Shown here: positions 18,287 through 27,486 of the stretch, one piece after another
Numbering within the stretch: position 1 is the stretch's first letter
How the letters are laid out: the number at the start of each line of letters is the position of its first letter
Made by a program: the position numbers and the translations under genes
Origin: GCA-2746365 sp963711255
GTDB lineage: Bacteria; Pseudomonadota; Gammaproteobacteria; SZUA-229
DNA: 64,000 bases
NCBI GenBank assembly: GCA_963711255.1
Contig: CAVQDO010000019.1
Coordinates: 1 to 64,000, forward strand
Direction: 5' to 3'
Notes under the pieces: generated by a model
The model's input: only the letters and a program-made list of their open reading frames with translations
Database searches by the model: none
What the model was told of the DNA's origin: nothing

Positions 18287-19255
18287 ATGACAGAACACAC
18301 TAATATAGACGATAAAAATATTCACCAGCTTGAAGCCACCACCGAATTGCTCAATAACGCTATCGCTCACATTGGCCAGGTGATCCTGGGTAAAAACAAG
18401 CAGATCAAACTGGCACTCACCTGTTTGCTGGCCAAAGGCCATTGCCTGATCGAAGACCAGCCCGGCGTCGGTAAAACCACGCTGGCACATACCATGGCGC
18501 AGGTCATGGGCCTGGAATTTCACCGCATACAGTTTACCAGCGACCTGTTGCCAGCTGATGTTCTTGGTGTATCGGTATTTAACCGCGAGCTGTCGCAATT
18601 TGAATTTCATCCCGGCCCTATCTTTTCTCATTTTATCCTCGCCGATGAAATCAACCGCGCCACCCCTAAAACACAGAGTGCGCTGCTAGAGGCCATGGAA
18701 GAACATCAGGTCACGGTGGAAGGCGAAACACGTGAATTGCCAGATCCGTTTTTTGTTATCGCCACACAGAACCCCACACACCAGATCGGCACCTACCCGC
18801 TGCCTGAATCACAGCTCGACCGCTTCCTGATGCGCATCGATCTGGGTTATCCCGATAAGGATGCTGAACGCCAGCTGCTCGAAGGCGAGGACCGGCGAAG
18901 CATCATCAAAAAACTGAAGCCCTTATTCGACAAAGAGCAGTTATTCCGGGTACAGAATCTTGCATCATCATTACATGTGTCACCGGCAATACTCGATTAC
19001 ATACAGGCCATTCTTGAATTCACCCGGCAGTCCAGTGCGTTTGAGTTTGGCCTGTCACCACGCGGCGGCCTGGCACTGTTAAACGCTGCCAGGGCCTATG
19101 CATTAATCGACGGCCAGAAATATGTACTGCCAGAACATGTGCAGGCCATTCTGCCGGCAGTGGTCAATCATCGACTGCCGATACTCATGGACACTGGCTC
19201 CAGACAACTGGCGTCTGCCGCGCAGCACATAATAGAGTCGACCAGCATCTCCTAA
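18287..19255 (+). CDS. moxR: MoxR-family AAA+ ATPase
   Basis: 322-residue AAA+ protein with Walker A DQPGVGKTTL (about residues 57-66), Walker B ILADEINRA (about 117-125) and sensor 1 FVIATQNPTHQIGTYPLPESQLDRF. MoxR ATPases act as chaperones for metal-centre or surface proteins and typically pair with DUF58 proteins, as here. It overlaps the DUF58 gene by one base and heads a three-gene operon with DUF58 and a transglutaminase-like membrane protein. Confidence 0.95.
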   Translation: MTEHTNIDDKNIHQLEATTELLNNAIAHIGQVILGKNKQIKLALTCLLAKGHCLIEDQPGVGKTTLAHTMAQVMGLEFHRIQFTSDLLPADVLGVSVFNRELSQFEFHPGPIFSHFILADEINRATPKTQSALLEAMEEHQVTVEGETRELPDPFFVIATQNPTHQIGTYPLPESQLDRFLMRIDLGYPDKDAERQLLEGEDRRSIIKKLKPLFDKEQLFRVQNLASSLHVSPAILDYIQAILEFTRQSSAFEFGLSPRGGLALLNAARAYALIDGQKYVLPEHVQAILPAVVNHRLPILMDTGSRQLASAAQHIIESTSIS

Positions 19256-20250
19256 TGTCAGCACTGATCAAAAACGTGATCAGCGCTTTTCGCCTGCCTG
19301 CACTATGGCCGGATTTCAAACGCAAACCCGTATTCAAATTTATTTCAAAACGCAGCGGGCCTTTTGATGGTGAAGTGACTTTAAGTCGTGACCGGGTCTA
19401 CATCATACCGACAAAAGCAGGATTGATTTTTGCTGCATTACTGTTCACGCTTTTAATCGGCTCCATTAATTATGAAAAAAACCTGGGATTCATCCTGACC
19501 TTTCTACTGGCCGGTGTCGGTAATATTTTATTACTATCCACCTGGCGTAATATCGCAGGGCTGAAACTTAAAGGCGGTGATGCCGCTTCTGTTTTCGCAG
19601 GCGAAGAAGCCAGCTTCGGTGTACAGCTGGTCAACCACCAGCTATACGACCGTTCTTCTATCGCAATCAGTCAGCATGGTATCGAGCAGGACATCGTTGA
19701 CTGTGCAGCCAACAGTAATCAGCTTATTCGTTTTAAAGTAGCGACAATAAAACGCGGACAGCTGGATGCTGGACGTTTTCGGATCTATACCGAATTCCCA
19801 TCCGGTCTATTCATCGCCTGGACATGGGCCGACCTTTCGATGTCATGCATTGTTTATCCGGCACCGGATGACAGCATCGAGCTACCTGTCTTTGATCACA
19901 GTGAGAGCGGTGAAATCGATACTGCAGGACGGGGAATGGATAACTTCAGCCATCTCAGAAAATATCATCATGGCGACAACATCAAAAGTATATCCTGGAA
20001 GGCCGCGGCAAAAACCGATGAGTTATTCAGTAAACAGTTTATTGGCGCCAAACCTGTCAGCAACTGGATCGACTGGAATGAAATACCCGCCAGCGATACC
20101 GAACAACGACTGTCGAAGATGACCGCACTGATCATCCATGCAGAAGCCAATAACCAGTGTTACGGCATCAGGCTACCGGGAAAACAGATTCCGCCTGATA
20201 GCGGAAGCAAACATTTCAAGCACTGCCTGACAACACTGGCATTGTATTAA
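19255..20250 (+). CDS. DUF58 family membrane protein
   Basis: 331 residues with two adjacent membrane helices (about 55-100), then a beta-rich part and the DUF58 block YHHGDNIKSISWKAAAKTDE near residue 240. DUF58 proteins occur with MoxR and may form a VWA-like adaptor. It is shorter than many family members and has no visible VWA metal site. The next gene starts 31 bases downstream. Confidence 0.92.
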   Translation: MSALIKNVISAFRLPALWPDFKRKPVFKFISKRSGPFDGEVTLSRDRVYIIPTKAGLIFAALLFTLLIGSINYEKNLGFILTFLLAGVGNILLLSTWRNIAGLKLKGGDAASVFAGEEASFGVQLVNHQLYDRSSIAISQHGIEQDIVDCAANSNQLIRFKVATIKRGQLDAGRFRIYTEFPSGLFIAWTWADLSMSCIVYPAPDDSIELPVFDHSESGEIDTAGRGMDNFSHLRKYHHGDNIKSISWKAAAKTDELFSKQFIGAKPVSNWIDWNEIPASDTEQRLSKMTALIIHAEANNQCYGIRLPGKQIPPDSGSKHFKHCLTTLALY

Positions 20251-20281
20251 AATCCCTATGCGACACGGCACATAACCCGAC

Positions 20282-22276
20282 GTGAACATTGCGACAGATA
20301 AACCAGAAAGAAATATCCTGACCTCATTGCTGGTCGGCATACACCTCTCTGCCCTGCCGCTTTATCCAGGCATGCCTGTTAGCATCATCCTGCTGTTAGC
20401 CGCATTGAGCCTGTGGCAGATTTATATAATAAAACATGGTCAGAAAAATCCCGGAAAGATAATACAACTATTCATTATTTTTATATCTTTCCTGATCGTG
20501 CTGTATTCCTATGGTCACATTTTTGGCCAGCAGCCAGGAATCGCGCTGGTAACCCTGATGACACTGCTGAAGCTTTTCGAAACAAAAAGTCATAGAGACT
20601 GCTACATCATTATCTACAGCGCTTTTTTTATTATCGCCAGCAACTTTTTCCATTCACAGTCGGTCTGGCTGATCCTGTATGTATTCTGTGTTGTTGTCGC
20701 ACTGCTAACTATAATGATCGCGCTCAGCGACAGGTTAAAAACCGTACCCCTGAAAAACCGTTTCAAACTGGCGACACGTTTTGTTGTTTATGCGATGCCA
20801 CTAATGCTTGTACTGTTTTTTCTGTTCCCGCGAATTCCGGGGCCGTTATGGGGTTTGCCTGAGGATGCTTTTTCCGGCCAGACCGGGTTGAGCGAAGAGA
20901 TGTCACCCGGCAGCATTAATCGCCTGATCAGTTCATCAGCGATCGCTTTTCGCGTCAACTTTGAAAACGATATCCCGGAACATAATAAACGCTACTGGCG
21001 CGGCGCCGTTCTGCCTTTATACGATGGCAGGACATGGCGGCGCGATGATGCACCTGCCAGCGCAAAGGCAAACATCCGATACAATGAAAAATCTGAAGAA
21101 AATTTTCGTTACACGGTGACACTCGAACCCACAAACATGAACTGGCTGCTCAGCCTGGAATACCCCGAATCCGACAGTGACACGAACAGCCAGCATCAAT
21201 ATAAGATAAACCGCGAAGCGATGCTGCTCACCGCAAACAAGATAAACAATGTCATCAATTACACGGTTGCGTCACAGATCAACGCCAACAACCAGGCACT
21301 GTTCGAACAGGAAAGTTATAAGAACCGTCTTCTACCTGTGCAGTTAAACCCCCGAACAGTCACATTAGCAGGACAACTGCTGCAGTCCTCAGGCTTCGAC
21401 AATCAACGCTATATCAATAAGGTGCTGTCACATTTCAGGAACAATGAATTTACCTACACATTAAACCCGGACCTGCTGGGAGCTGACGCCATGGATGATT
21501 TCCTGTTCGAGAGCCGACGCGGATTCTGTGAACATTACGCCAGTGCTTTCACTTACCTCATGCGTGCAGCGGGCATTCCATCTCGTGTTGTCATCGGTTA
21601 CCAGGGTGGCAAGATGAACCCGCTCGGCGATTACATGATAGTGCGTCAGTCCGATGCACATGCATGGTCCGAGGTCTGGCTCGACGGACAATGGCGACGC
21701 ATCGATCCTACTGCTGCGGTGTCACCAGATCGTATCGAACAGGGTGTATTAAACGCCGGGCTGGAAAACAGCAGGCTGCCAATGTTACTGTTAACTAACA
21801 GCTCCCTGATCAGGAATGTCAGTTTCTTATACGACAGGTTCCAGAACAGCTGGAACCAGTGGGTCATCGGATTTAACCAGAAAAAACAGCAAGCGTTATT
21901 AAAGTCTCTCGGATTTGAAAACACCACAGCCTCAAACCTTATCTTACTGCTGGTCTTCTGCCTGACACTCAGCAGCTTAATCGTCGGCTGGTTTTTAATG
22001 ACACACAACACCATCGAAAAAGACCGTGTTCAGCACTATTACAATTTATTTTGCATGAAACTGCAGCGCCACGGTATTCAACGGCAGCTGAGTGAAGGGC
22101 CTGTCGATTTCGAAAACCGCATCAATCATGAGCAAACGCTTTCAGAAAAAACCAAAAAAGACCTGGTCTTTATATTCAAAGCGTACCGGGCACTGCATTA
22201 TGGAAACCAGTCAAATACCAACCTTGCCGATCACTTCATAAAAAAAATAAAAACATTCAAAATTCGAAAACAATAA
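20282..22276 (+). CDS. tgpA: TgpA-like transglutaminase membrane protein (DUF3488/DUF4129)
   Basis: 664 residues from GTG 20282. Five or six N-terminal helices (DUF3488) precede a periplasmic transglutaminase core with the Cys-His-Asp triad: Cys in RRGFCEHYASAF (about 415), His in SDAHAWSEVW (about 460), Asp in RRIDPTAAVSP (about 475). One more helix at about 555-575 and a cytoplasmic DUF4129-like tail follow. In Pseudomonas TgpA is essential and periplasmic. The operon MoxR-DUF58-TgpA is a common trio. Confidence 0.93.
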   Translation: MNIATDKPERNILTSLLVGIHLSALPLYPGMPVSIILLLAALSLWQIYIIKHGQKNPGKIIQLFIIFISFLIVLYSYGHIFGQQPGIALVTLMTLLKLFETKSHRDCYIIIYSAFFIIASNFFHSQSVWLILYVFCVVVALLTIMIALSDRLKTVPLKNRFKLATRFVVYAMPLMLVLFFLFPRIPGPLWGLPEDAFSGQTGLSEEMSPGSINRLISSSAIAFRVNFENDIPEHNKRYWRGAVLPLYDGRTWRRDDAPASAKANIRYNEKSEENFRYTVTLEPTNMNWLLSLEYPESDSDTNSQHQYKINREAMLLTANKINNVINYTVASQINANNQALFEQESYKNRLLPVQLNPRTVTLAGQLLQSSGFDNQRYINKVLSHFRNNEFTYTLNPDLLGADAMDDFLFESRRGFCEHYASAFTYLMRAAGIPSRVVIGYQGGKMNPLGDYMIVRQSDAHAWSEVWLDGQWRRIDPTAAVSPDRIEQGVLNAGLENSRLPMLLLTNSSLIRNVSFLYDRFQNSWNQWVIGFNQKKQQALLKSLGFENTTASNLILLLVFCLTLSSLIVGWFLMTHNTIEKDRVQHYYNLFCMKLQRHGIQRQLSEGPVDFENRINHEQTLSEKTKKDLVFIFKAYRALHYGNQSNTNLADHFIKKIKTFKIRKQ

Positions 22277-22396
22277 TACAGACGCTATCGATTCAATGGT
22301 GCTATTTTTATAAACGACTTAATTGGATTTTTTATAAAGTTTAAGGGGAAGTCGATTAGATTATCGAACGACTGCTTTGGACAACAACAGGCATAA

Positions 22397-22436
22397 AAAC
22401 TTTTCACCGCAGAGGTCGCAGAGGTCGCTGAGAAAA
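22397..22436. repeat. Dispersed CGCAGAGG-type repeat
   Basis: TTCACCGCAGAGGTCGCAGAGG continues with a third partial unit (TCGCTGAG). Units of 9 bases in tandem with this consensus are widespread in intergenic DNA of proteobacteria. It sits beside the IS30 remnant and the cassette. Confidence 0.4.
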
Positions 22437-22479
22437 AACAGAAACACATTAAAACGAAGGACTGCTTTCGGCTGTGACT

Positions 22480-22576
22480 TCAACCGGTCAACGCAACACA
22501 TGCGTTAAATCGTCCTGCTGGTGTTTCAAACTCCAAGGTCTCACGCGGACGATCATTTAACGATTTAGCTAACAGG
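22480..22576 (-). pseudogene. IS30-family transposase remnant (C-terminal end only)
   Basis: The minus strand reads AKSLNDRPRETLEFETPAGR, then FNACVALTG and a stop at 22480. This is the end of the IS30 integrase-like transposase (compare the usual LNARPRKTLGF-type block). No upstream part remains: the frame runs straight into an attC-like core site at 22567-22573. So the element was cut when the cassette or its attC arrived, or by deletion. Confidence 0.75.
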
Positions 22577-22978
22577 CGCGGCGCTTTTTGCCGTGTCCGG
22601 GTTAAGCGGCTTGTTAGGTTGGCAGCCGATAGGATTGTCTGTAGTGTTAAAGTATTTACTCTCGTTATTAAAGATTAGGTAGCGACCACCTTCTATTATT
22701 AATTCAGGATTATATTCGAGTAAGGTTAATTCATCATCACAGGTGTATGTGGCTAAAGGATCACCTAGAATTATTTTGACATCCTCAATACTTGCTCCAG
22801 ATTTTATTTGTGAGGTATTTGAGTCATAAATTGACCTGGGTACCCAAATAGGTGATGTAACTATACCAATCGGTACAGCAACTATGAGTAATGCTGCTGA
22901 CTCAGTTGCATCAGAAATAGAAGTGCATCCTTGCATATGGGTAATAAAAATAATTGTTAGTATGAATCGTTTAAGCAT
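22565..22978 (-). CDS. Cassette-borne small lipoprotein, unknown function
   Basis: 137 residues with a lipoprotein signal (FITHMQGC, lipobox cysteine 18), a hydrophobic stretch (ALLIVAVPIGIVTSPIWVP) and a soluble part with IEDVKIILGDP, reminiscent of SmpA/BamE-type small lipoproteins (GxSxxDVxxxLGxP). The last 18 residues (QPNKPLNPDTAKSAAPVS) are the translation of an attC-like site, as is common for integron cassette genes. A core site GTTAGGT lies 7 bases before the ATG on the coding strand. No integrase is nearby. Confidence 0.7.
   Translation of the reverse strand: MLKRFILTIIFITHMQGCTSISDATESAALLIVAVPIGIVTSPIWVPRSIYDSNTSQIKSGASIEDVKIILGDPLATYTCDDELTLLEYNPELIIEGGRYLIFNNESKYFNTTDNPIGCQPNKPLNPDTAKSAAPVS
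22567..22619 (-). mobile_element. attC-like recombination site of the cassette
   Basis: On the minus strand the site runs from ACCTAAC (22619-22613, RYYYAAC core) through AAGCCGCTTAACCCGG and a GC-rich imperfect palindrome to GTTAGCT (22573-22567, one mismatch to GTTRRRY). Length is 53 bp, close to the classic 59-base element. It directly follows, and is partly translated by, the lipoprotein gene. Confidence 0.65.
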
Positions 22979-23318
22979 TAAGTAACCTAACAGTTAAATA
23001 TACAGCGCCGCAAAACTCCTGAAATTAGGTAGATAGGCGGAAGCTCGGCTAACAGAGATATACAGTTCCGTATATCTCCCGATTATAGGGTGTTATACAG
23101 CCAATAATAGCTTCAAGCAATAATGCTACTGACAAAATATTTCCAATACAAGGGAAATATGTATTCAAGTAGATATTTACTAACAGTCCACTGTGGTTCG
23201 GAAGCAGCCATTCATGCGTTAACTGATATTAAAATAGAATAAATTCAGATGCACAGTAAACCCAAGTACAAGGTGACCATTCAGCGCAGCGGACCCGCCA
23301 TTCATGTATAACGCCTTG
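22979..23318. mobile_element. Cassette-array remnant with further attC-like sites
   Basis: 340 bases with no clear gene but several integron-type core sites in minus orientation: GTCTAAC (23324-23318, containing the TAA stop of the glutamate-synthase-like gene), GTATAAC (23098-23092), GTTAGCC (23053-23047) and GTTAGGT (22991-22985). Between 23098 and 23047 lies a perfect 9-bp stem (GAGATATAC/GTATATCTC, 6-base loop), the form of a small attC. A frame of under 60 codons with a hydrophobic segment ends in this site near 23047; it may be a tiny cassette gene, but its start is unclear. Confidence 0.55.
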
Positions 23319-24872
23319 TTAGACATCACGCATTAAATGATCAAAACCGGAATATTTCACCCCTGATAGCAATGCCATTTCACGATGCCAGGTCGCCAGA
23401 TCATTTTTATTAAATTTATTTAAATCATCATGCCCACAGGCACGAGCCATAACCTGCATTAGCTCTACCGAGGCGTCGAAAAAATTATGCAGCTGCGTGG
23501 CAGACTTATCTATATTCAGTTTTTTCCGTAAATCTTCTTTTTGTGTGGCAATCCCTGCAGGACAGTTATTTGTATTGCACATTCTTGCTGCAACACAGCC
23601 TATTGCCTGCATCGCACTATTAGAAATAGCTATACCGTCTGCACCCAGGGCCAGGGCTTTTACGAAATCGACTGGCACACGCAAACCACCTGTAATAATA
23701 AGCGTGACACGACCACTTGCACCCTGTTCATCAAGGTAGCGTCGGGCTCGCGCCAGTGCAGGAATGGTCGGCACACTGATATGGTTTCTGAACATTTCAG
23801 GAGCAGCACCGGTACCACCACCACGGCCGTCCAGTATTATATAGTCAGCACTGGCATCGAGCGCAAATTGTATGTCTTGTTCAATATGATTTGCACTAAG
23901 CTTAAATCCAACAGGGATGCCGCCAGTTATTTCTCTAACACGATCCGCAAAATTTTTAAAATCTGATACTGTTGATAGATCTTTAAAGGTAGGTGGTGAT
24001 ATTGCAGGTTCACCTTCAGGTATTCCTCTAACCTGGGATATTTTACCTACATTTTTATTACCAGGCAGGTGACCGCCCGTGCCAGTTTTCGCACCTTGTC
24101 CACCTTTAAAGTGAAATGCCTGTACCTTTTTTAACAGTTCTTCTTTGTAGCCAAATTTTGCACTGGCAAGTTCATAAAAATATCGAGAATTCGCTGCCTG
24201 TTCTTCAGGTAACATTCCGCCTTCACCTGAACAAATACCTGTCCCGGAAAGCTCAGCACCCCTGGCTAAGGCAATTTTTGCTTCTTCTGATAAAGAACCA
24301 AAACTCATATCAGAAACAAACAGGGGAATTTTTAATGTTAAAGGTTTCCTGGCTTCAGGCCCAATAATCAGTTCTGTAGTAACGGCATTATCTTCCATTA
24401 AAGGTTTAGTTGCCATTTGAGCGACCATGATTTGAAGCGCATCCCAATGCGGCAATTCATGACGCGGAACACCCATCGACGTCATTGCGCCGTGGTGGCC
24501 TAATTTAGACAAGCCTTCCCTGGCTAGCTGATGAATAAATTCGACTGTTGGTTCGGCTTCTGTGGCAACTGCCACGGGAACATCAGATTCCTGAGGTTTT
24601 AATCCCGGTCCCTCCTTGCCTACCTGGTCATCACTAAACTGCTTATGTGAGCCATCACAAAATGGTGTGTTGCCGGTATGTTTACATGCACATAAATAAG
24701 CATCACCATCTTCCTCTGAAACGATTACTCTTGGATTGAACGATGTTCCAACATGTGAGCCATCACAAAATGGCTGACTTTTAGATTTACCACAGGTACA
24801 AAAATGATATTCCTGCCCTTTAGAAAGACTTACTTTAACGGGTTTGTTATCCGCGACGATTGGCTTGTTCAT
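23319..24872 (-). CDS. CDGSH iron-sulfur / glutamate synthase-like FMN protein fusion
   Basis: 517 residues. Two CDGSH-type [2Fe-2S] sites come first: C25-x-C27...C36DGSH40 and C61-x-C63...C72DGSH76. From about residue 110 there is a glutamate-synthase central/FMN domain (VSDMSFGSLSEEA, HFKGGQGAKTGTGGHLPG, ILDGRGGGTGAAPEM) with the 3Fe-4S cysteines CVAARMCNTNNCPAG. There is no glutaminase domain, so it cannot use glutamine by itself. It may be an FMN oxidoreductase with a built-in electron supply. The stop codon lies in an attC-like core. It may share a transcript with the b561 gene upstream. Confidence 0.9.
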   Translation of the reverse strand: MNKPIVADNKPVKVSLSKGQEYHFCTCGKSKSQPFCDGSHVGTSFNPRVIVSEEDGDAYLCACKHTGNTPFCDGSHKQFSDDQVGKEGPGLKPQESDVPVAVATEAEPTVEFIHQLAREGLSKLGHHGAMTSMGVPRHELPHWDALQIMVAQMATKPLMEDNAVTTELIIGPEARKPLTLKIPLFVSDMSFGSLSEEAKIALARGAELSGTGICSGEGGMLPEEQAANSRYFYELASAKFGYKEELLKKVQAFHFKGGQGAKTGTGGHLPGNKNVGKISQVRGIPEGEPAISPPTFKDLSTVSDFKNFADRVREITGGIPVGFKLSANHIEQDIQFALDASADYIILDGRGGGTGAAPEMFRNHISVPTIPALARARRYLDEQGASGRVTLIITGGLRVPVDFVKALALGADGIAISNSAMQAIGCVAARMCNTNNCPAGIATQKEDLRKKLNIDKSATQLHNFFDASVELMQVMARACGHDDLNKFNKNDLATWHREMALLSGVKYSGFDHLMRDV

Positions 24873-24917
24873 ATTTTCTCCATGAAGACACTTATGGTTT
24901 ATCCTGCGCTCTACTTA

Positions 24918-25268
24918 TTATGATTTTGATCCAAAGGTCATGCGGTTAAGGACGTCATCTTTAGCAATAAAGTGATGATAGATCGCTGCACCGGCATGGC
25001 CGATCACTGCAACTACCAGAACTATCCAGATATAACCATGTGCCTCACGAAGCAACTTTGCAATCTCGATATTTTTTTCAATTAATACAGGAAAATCAAT
25101 TATACCAAACAGGCTGGCTGGATAACCAAACGCCTGAGTCATTAATATTCCAGACAATGGCTGGGCAAACATCAAAGCATATAAAAGCCAGTGCATGGCG
25201 TTGGCAAGGAGAGCCTGCTTAGCGGATGTGCCATCTGGCTGTTTTGGGGTTTCATTCATTAAAATCAT
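24918..25268 (-). CDS. Truncated cytochrome b561 (C-terminal half)
   Basis: 116 residues, where the b561 family has about 175-185. The sequence matches the second half only: MHWLLYALMFAQPLSGILM, then EAHGYIWIVLVVAVIGHAGAAIYHHF with haem-type histidines. The first two helices, with their RLLHW-type histidine, are missing, and the DNA just upstream codes for the divergent phospholipase, so there is no room for them. It could bind at most one haem. It is either a decayed gene or a naturally short form. ATG 25259 is an alternative start. Confidence 0.75.
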   Translation of the reverse strand: MILMNETPKQPDGTSAKQALLANAMHWLLYALMFAQPLSGILMTQAFGYPASLFGIIDFPVLIEKNIEIAKLLREAHGYIWIVLVVAVIGHAGAAIYHHFIAKDDVLNRMTFGSKS

Positions 25269-25327
25269 CGAGAAAAAAACATTTCTACAATCCTGCCGTG
25301 TCTTTACTTGTTAAACTCTACGCTTAT

Positions 25328-26353
25328 ATGACCTTTTTGCCCTCGAAAAATATTTTACCGATGCTTGGTTTCGTTGCCAGCTTTACAGCTGTTAGCCAAA
25401 GCCACGCAGAGGTCGCCATTACGCAGTGCCTTAGCCGTGAACTGGAAACTGCCAGTGATGCAGAGACACTTGGTGAGGTACGTGAGCGCTGCAACTTTGA
25501 ACAAAACCTCAAACAGCATCCGGATGCCACACCACCATCTTCAGGAAGATCCATTGTCGACGAACGCCTAAGACACGAATCTGCCGTGGCAACAAACCCC
25601 TGGGTAATCACTCCGCATCGCCCCAATTACCTGCTGCCACTGACCTATAACAGCAGTGTAAATAACGCCCCCTTTGAGTCGTTTAATGAAGAATTTAAAA
25701 CAACCGAGGTCAAATTCCAGATCAGTTTCAAATTCCCGGTAATCCGAAACCTGTTCAGTAAACGCGCACATGTCTTCTTCGCCTATACCAATCAGTCTTA
25801 CTGGCAACTCTACAGTGAAAACCTCTCAAGTCCTTTTCGTGAAACCAGCCATGAACCGGAAATCTTTCTTTTAATAAGGAATGACTGGGAAATTTTTGGA
25901 TGGCGAAACTCTGCTTTTTTATTTGGCTACCTTCACCAGTCCAATGGCCGACCAGTACCACTTTCGCGTAGCTGGAATCGTCTCTACGCTACATTTGTTT
26001 TTGATCGGGGCAACTGGTTAGTGAGCTTCAAACCCTGGCTTCGAATCTGGGAGAAGGATAAAACCGATCCACTGGAGGCCGATGGCGATGACAACCCCGA
26101 TATACTCGATTTCATGGGTTATGCAGAAACCAGGCTCATGTACAAAAAAAACAACCGCGTGTTCACAATAATGTCTCGCAACAACCTTAGTTCCGATGGA
26201 TTAGGCGCAATCGAACTGACTTACAGTTTCACGCTTTATGCCAATTTGAAAGGTTATGTACAATATTTCAACGGCTATGGAGAAAGCCTGATCGACTATA
26301 ACGCCCGCAGCAATCGTATCGGAATAGGCATTGCAATCAGCGACTGGTTGTAA
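25328..26353 (+). CDS. pldA: Outer-membrane phospholipase A
   Basis: 341 residues from ATG 25328, with a signal peptide ending SQSHA. The OMPLA barrel has its catalytic set in place: His203 and Ser205 in YLHQSNGRPVPLSRSWNR and Asn217 in the same block. The enzyme hydrolyses phospholipids that reach the outer leaflet and needs calcium and dimerisation. An insert of about 60 residues between the signal and barrel (ITQCLSRELETASD) is longer than in E. coli. The frame is open upstream to 25226, but that part overlaps the divergent b561 gene. Confidence 0.92.
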   Translation: MTFLPSKNILPMLGFVASFTAVSQSHAEVAITQCLSRELETASDAETLGEVRERCNFEQNLKQHPDATPPSSGRSIVDERLRHESAVATNPWVITPHRPNYLLPLTYNSSVNNAPFESFNEEFKTTEVKFQISFKFPVIRNLFSKRAHVFFAYTNQSYWQLYSENLSSPFRETSHEPEIFLLIRNDWEIFGWRNSAFLFGYLHQSNGRPVPLSRSWNRLYATFVFDRGNWLVSFKPWLRIWEKDKTDPLEADGDDNPDILDFMGYAETRLMYKKNNRVFTIMSRNNLSSDGLGAIELTYSFTLYANLKGYVQYFNGYGESLIDYNARSNRIGIGIAISDWL

Positions 26354-26391
26354 ATAAAACAGTACTTATTTGCCCTGGCTTCAGCACATGA

Positions 26392-27486
26392 TTATTTACT
26401 CACACGCTTATAATCAGCCGGCACCTCAAAAATACTGTCATGCTCATATTTTATAGCCGCGCTGGTGACCTCATAGTCGTAACGTAAAATAGGTTCGTCA
26501 GGGTTTGGCAAAAACATCTCTGCCGCCTTATCACTCGCCATATCAGATGCTGTTTTGGCCATCGAATCTAAGGGGTTCATCCAGTCAAACCCCTGCTTTT
26601 TCTTCGCTGTTTGCGGTTCGACACAGGCTTTTCTATCCAGATACCATTCGACTTTGGTTGCCATCGAGTGACCTTTTACCTTGGCCATTTCGGCCGCTAT
26701 ATTTTTAGCCCATTTACTGTTGCTCAGGTTACCGGTGAAAGTTGATAATACGGCAATAATTTCTTCCGGCATGACAGCCATCAATGCATTTTTATCCTTT
26801 TTTATTTTTTTCAGGTAAGCCTTATCCGCCTTTTCATTCATCGCCCAGACTTCTTTCATATCTGCATTAGGTGTGGCATTCCACATAACGATCTGCAGAC
26901 GATTACTGTCTTTTCTACCCTTATCGTCCTTATACTCCACTACCCAGTCCGCCTGATATTGCTTGCTCTTATGGCCTGCAATCACGCGTGATTTACCGGT
27001 ATCGATTACCTTGAAACTATTCTTGCTGACCTTGATCGGACATGCTGATGCCTGTTGATTATTCGGATCATAATCAAACGGCTGGCCTCCTTCTTTTCCA
27101 CCGTCCTGTTTAGGATCGTATTTCGTCGACTCGGGTCTGATGCAACCTGCGAGCGGACACTCGGTATAGGTTTTGTTTCCGTCATCATCGGTCAAGGTCC
27201 AACGGATATCTCTGTCCATACGAAATATGACGGTATCACCGGAGTTACCAAAAAACTGTCGCGCCATCCATGAGTCATACTCACGTTTTGTCGACATCAG
27301 GCGACGATCTTCACGGGTGTAAGCCGATTCTGTAAATGTAGCATCCGGAATAACAAAGCCACTAACTGCACCCTTAGCTGTAAAGACCGCAGTAGGATTT
27401 TTCATCGAATTATCAACTACCGGTTGTTTTGAAGCGCAACTGGCTAACAAGACCACTACAAAACATACTGTTATATTTTTCATCAT
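26392..27486 (-). CDS. Lipoprotein of unknown function, 364 residues
   Basis: A lipoprotein signal (FVVVLLASC) is followed by a long soluble part. Features seen: YDSWMARQFFGNSGDTVIFRMD near residue 70, a loop with C109 and C114, and a KVIDTGKSRVIAGHKSKQYQADW block in the middle that resembles DUF4412-type proteins. A second lysine-rich part with helical character follows, then LRYDYEVTSAAIKYEHDSIFEVPADY at the end, a pattern typical of proteins that report metal or copper-binding precursors. I cannot give a function. It is alone on its transcript. Confidence 0.75.
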   Translation of the reverse strand: MMKNITVCFVVVLLASCASKQPVVDNSMKNPTAVFTAKGAVSGFVIPDATFTESAYTREDRRLMSTKREYDSWMARQFFGNSGDTVIFRMDRDIRWTLTDDDGNKTYTECPLAGCIRPESTKYDPKQDGGKEGGQPFDYDPNNQQASACPIKVSKNSFKVIDTGKSRVIAGHKSKQYQADWVVEYKDDKGRKDSNRLQIVMWNATPNADMKEVWAMNEKADKAYLKKIKKDKNALMAVMPEEIIAVLSTFTGNLSNSKWAKNIAAEMAKVKGHSMATKVEWYLDRKACVEPQTAKKKQGFDWMNPLDSMAKTASDMASDKAAEMFLPNPDEPILRYDYEVTSAAIKYEHDSIFEVPADYKRVSK

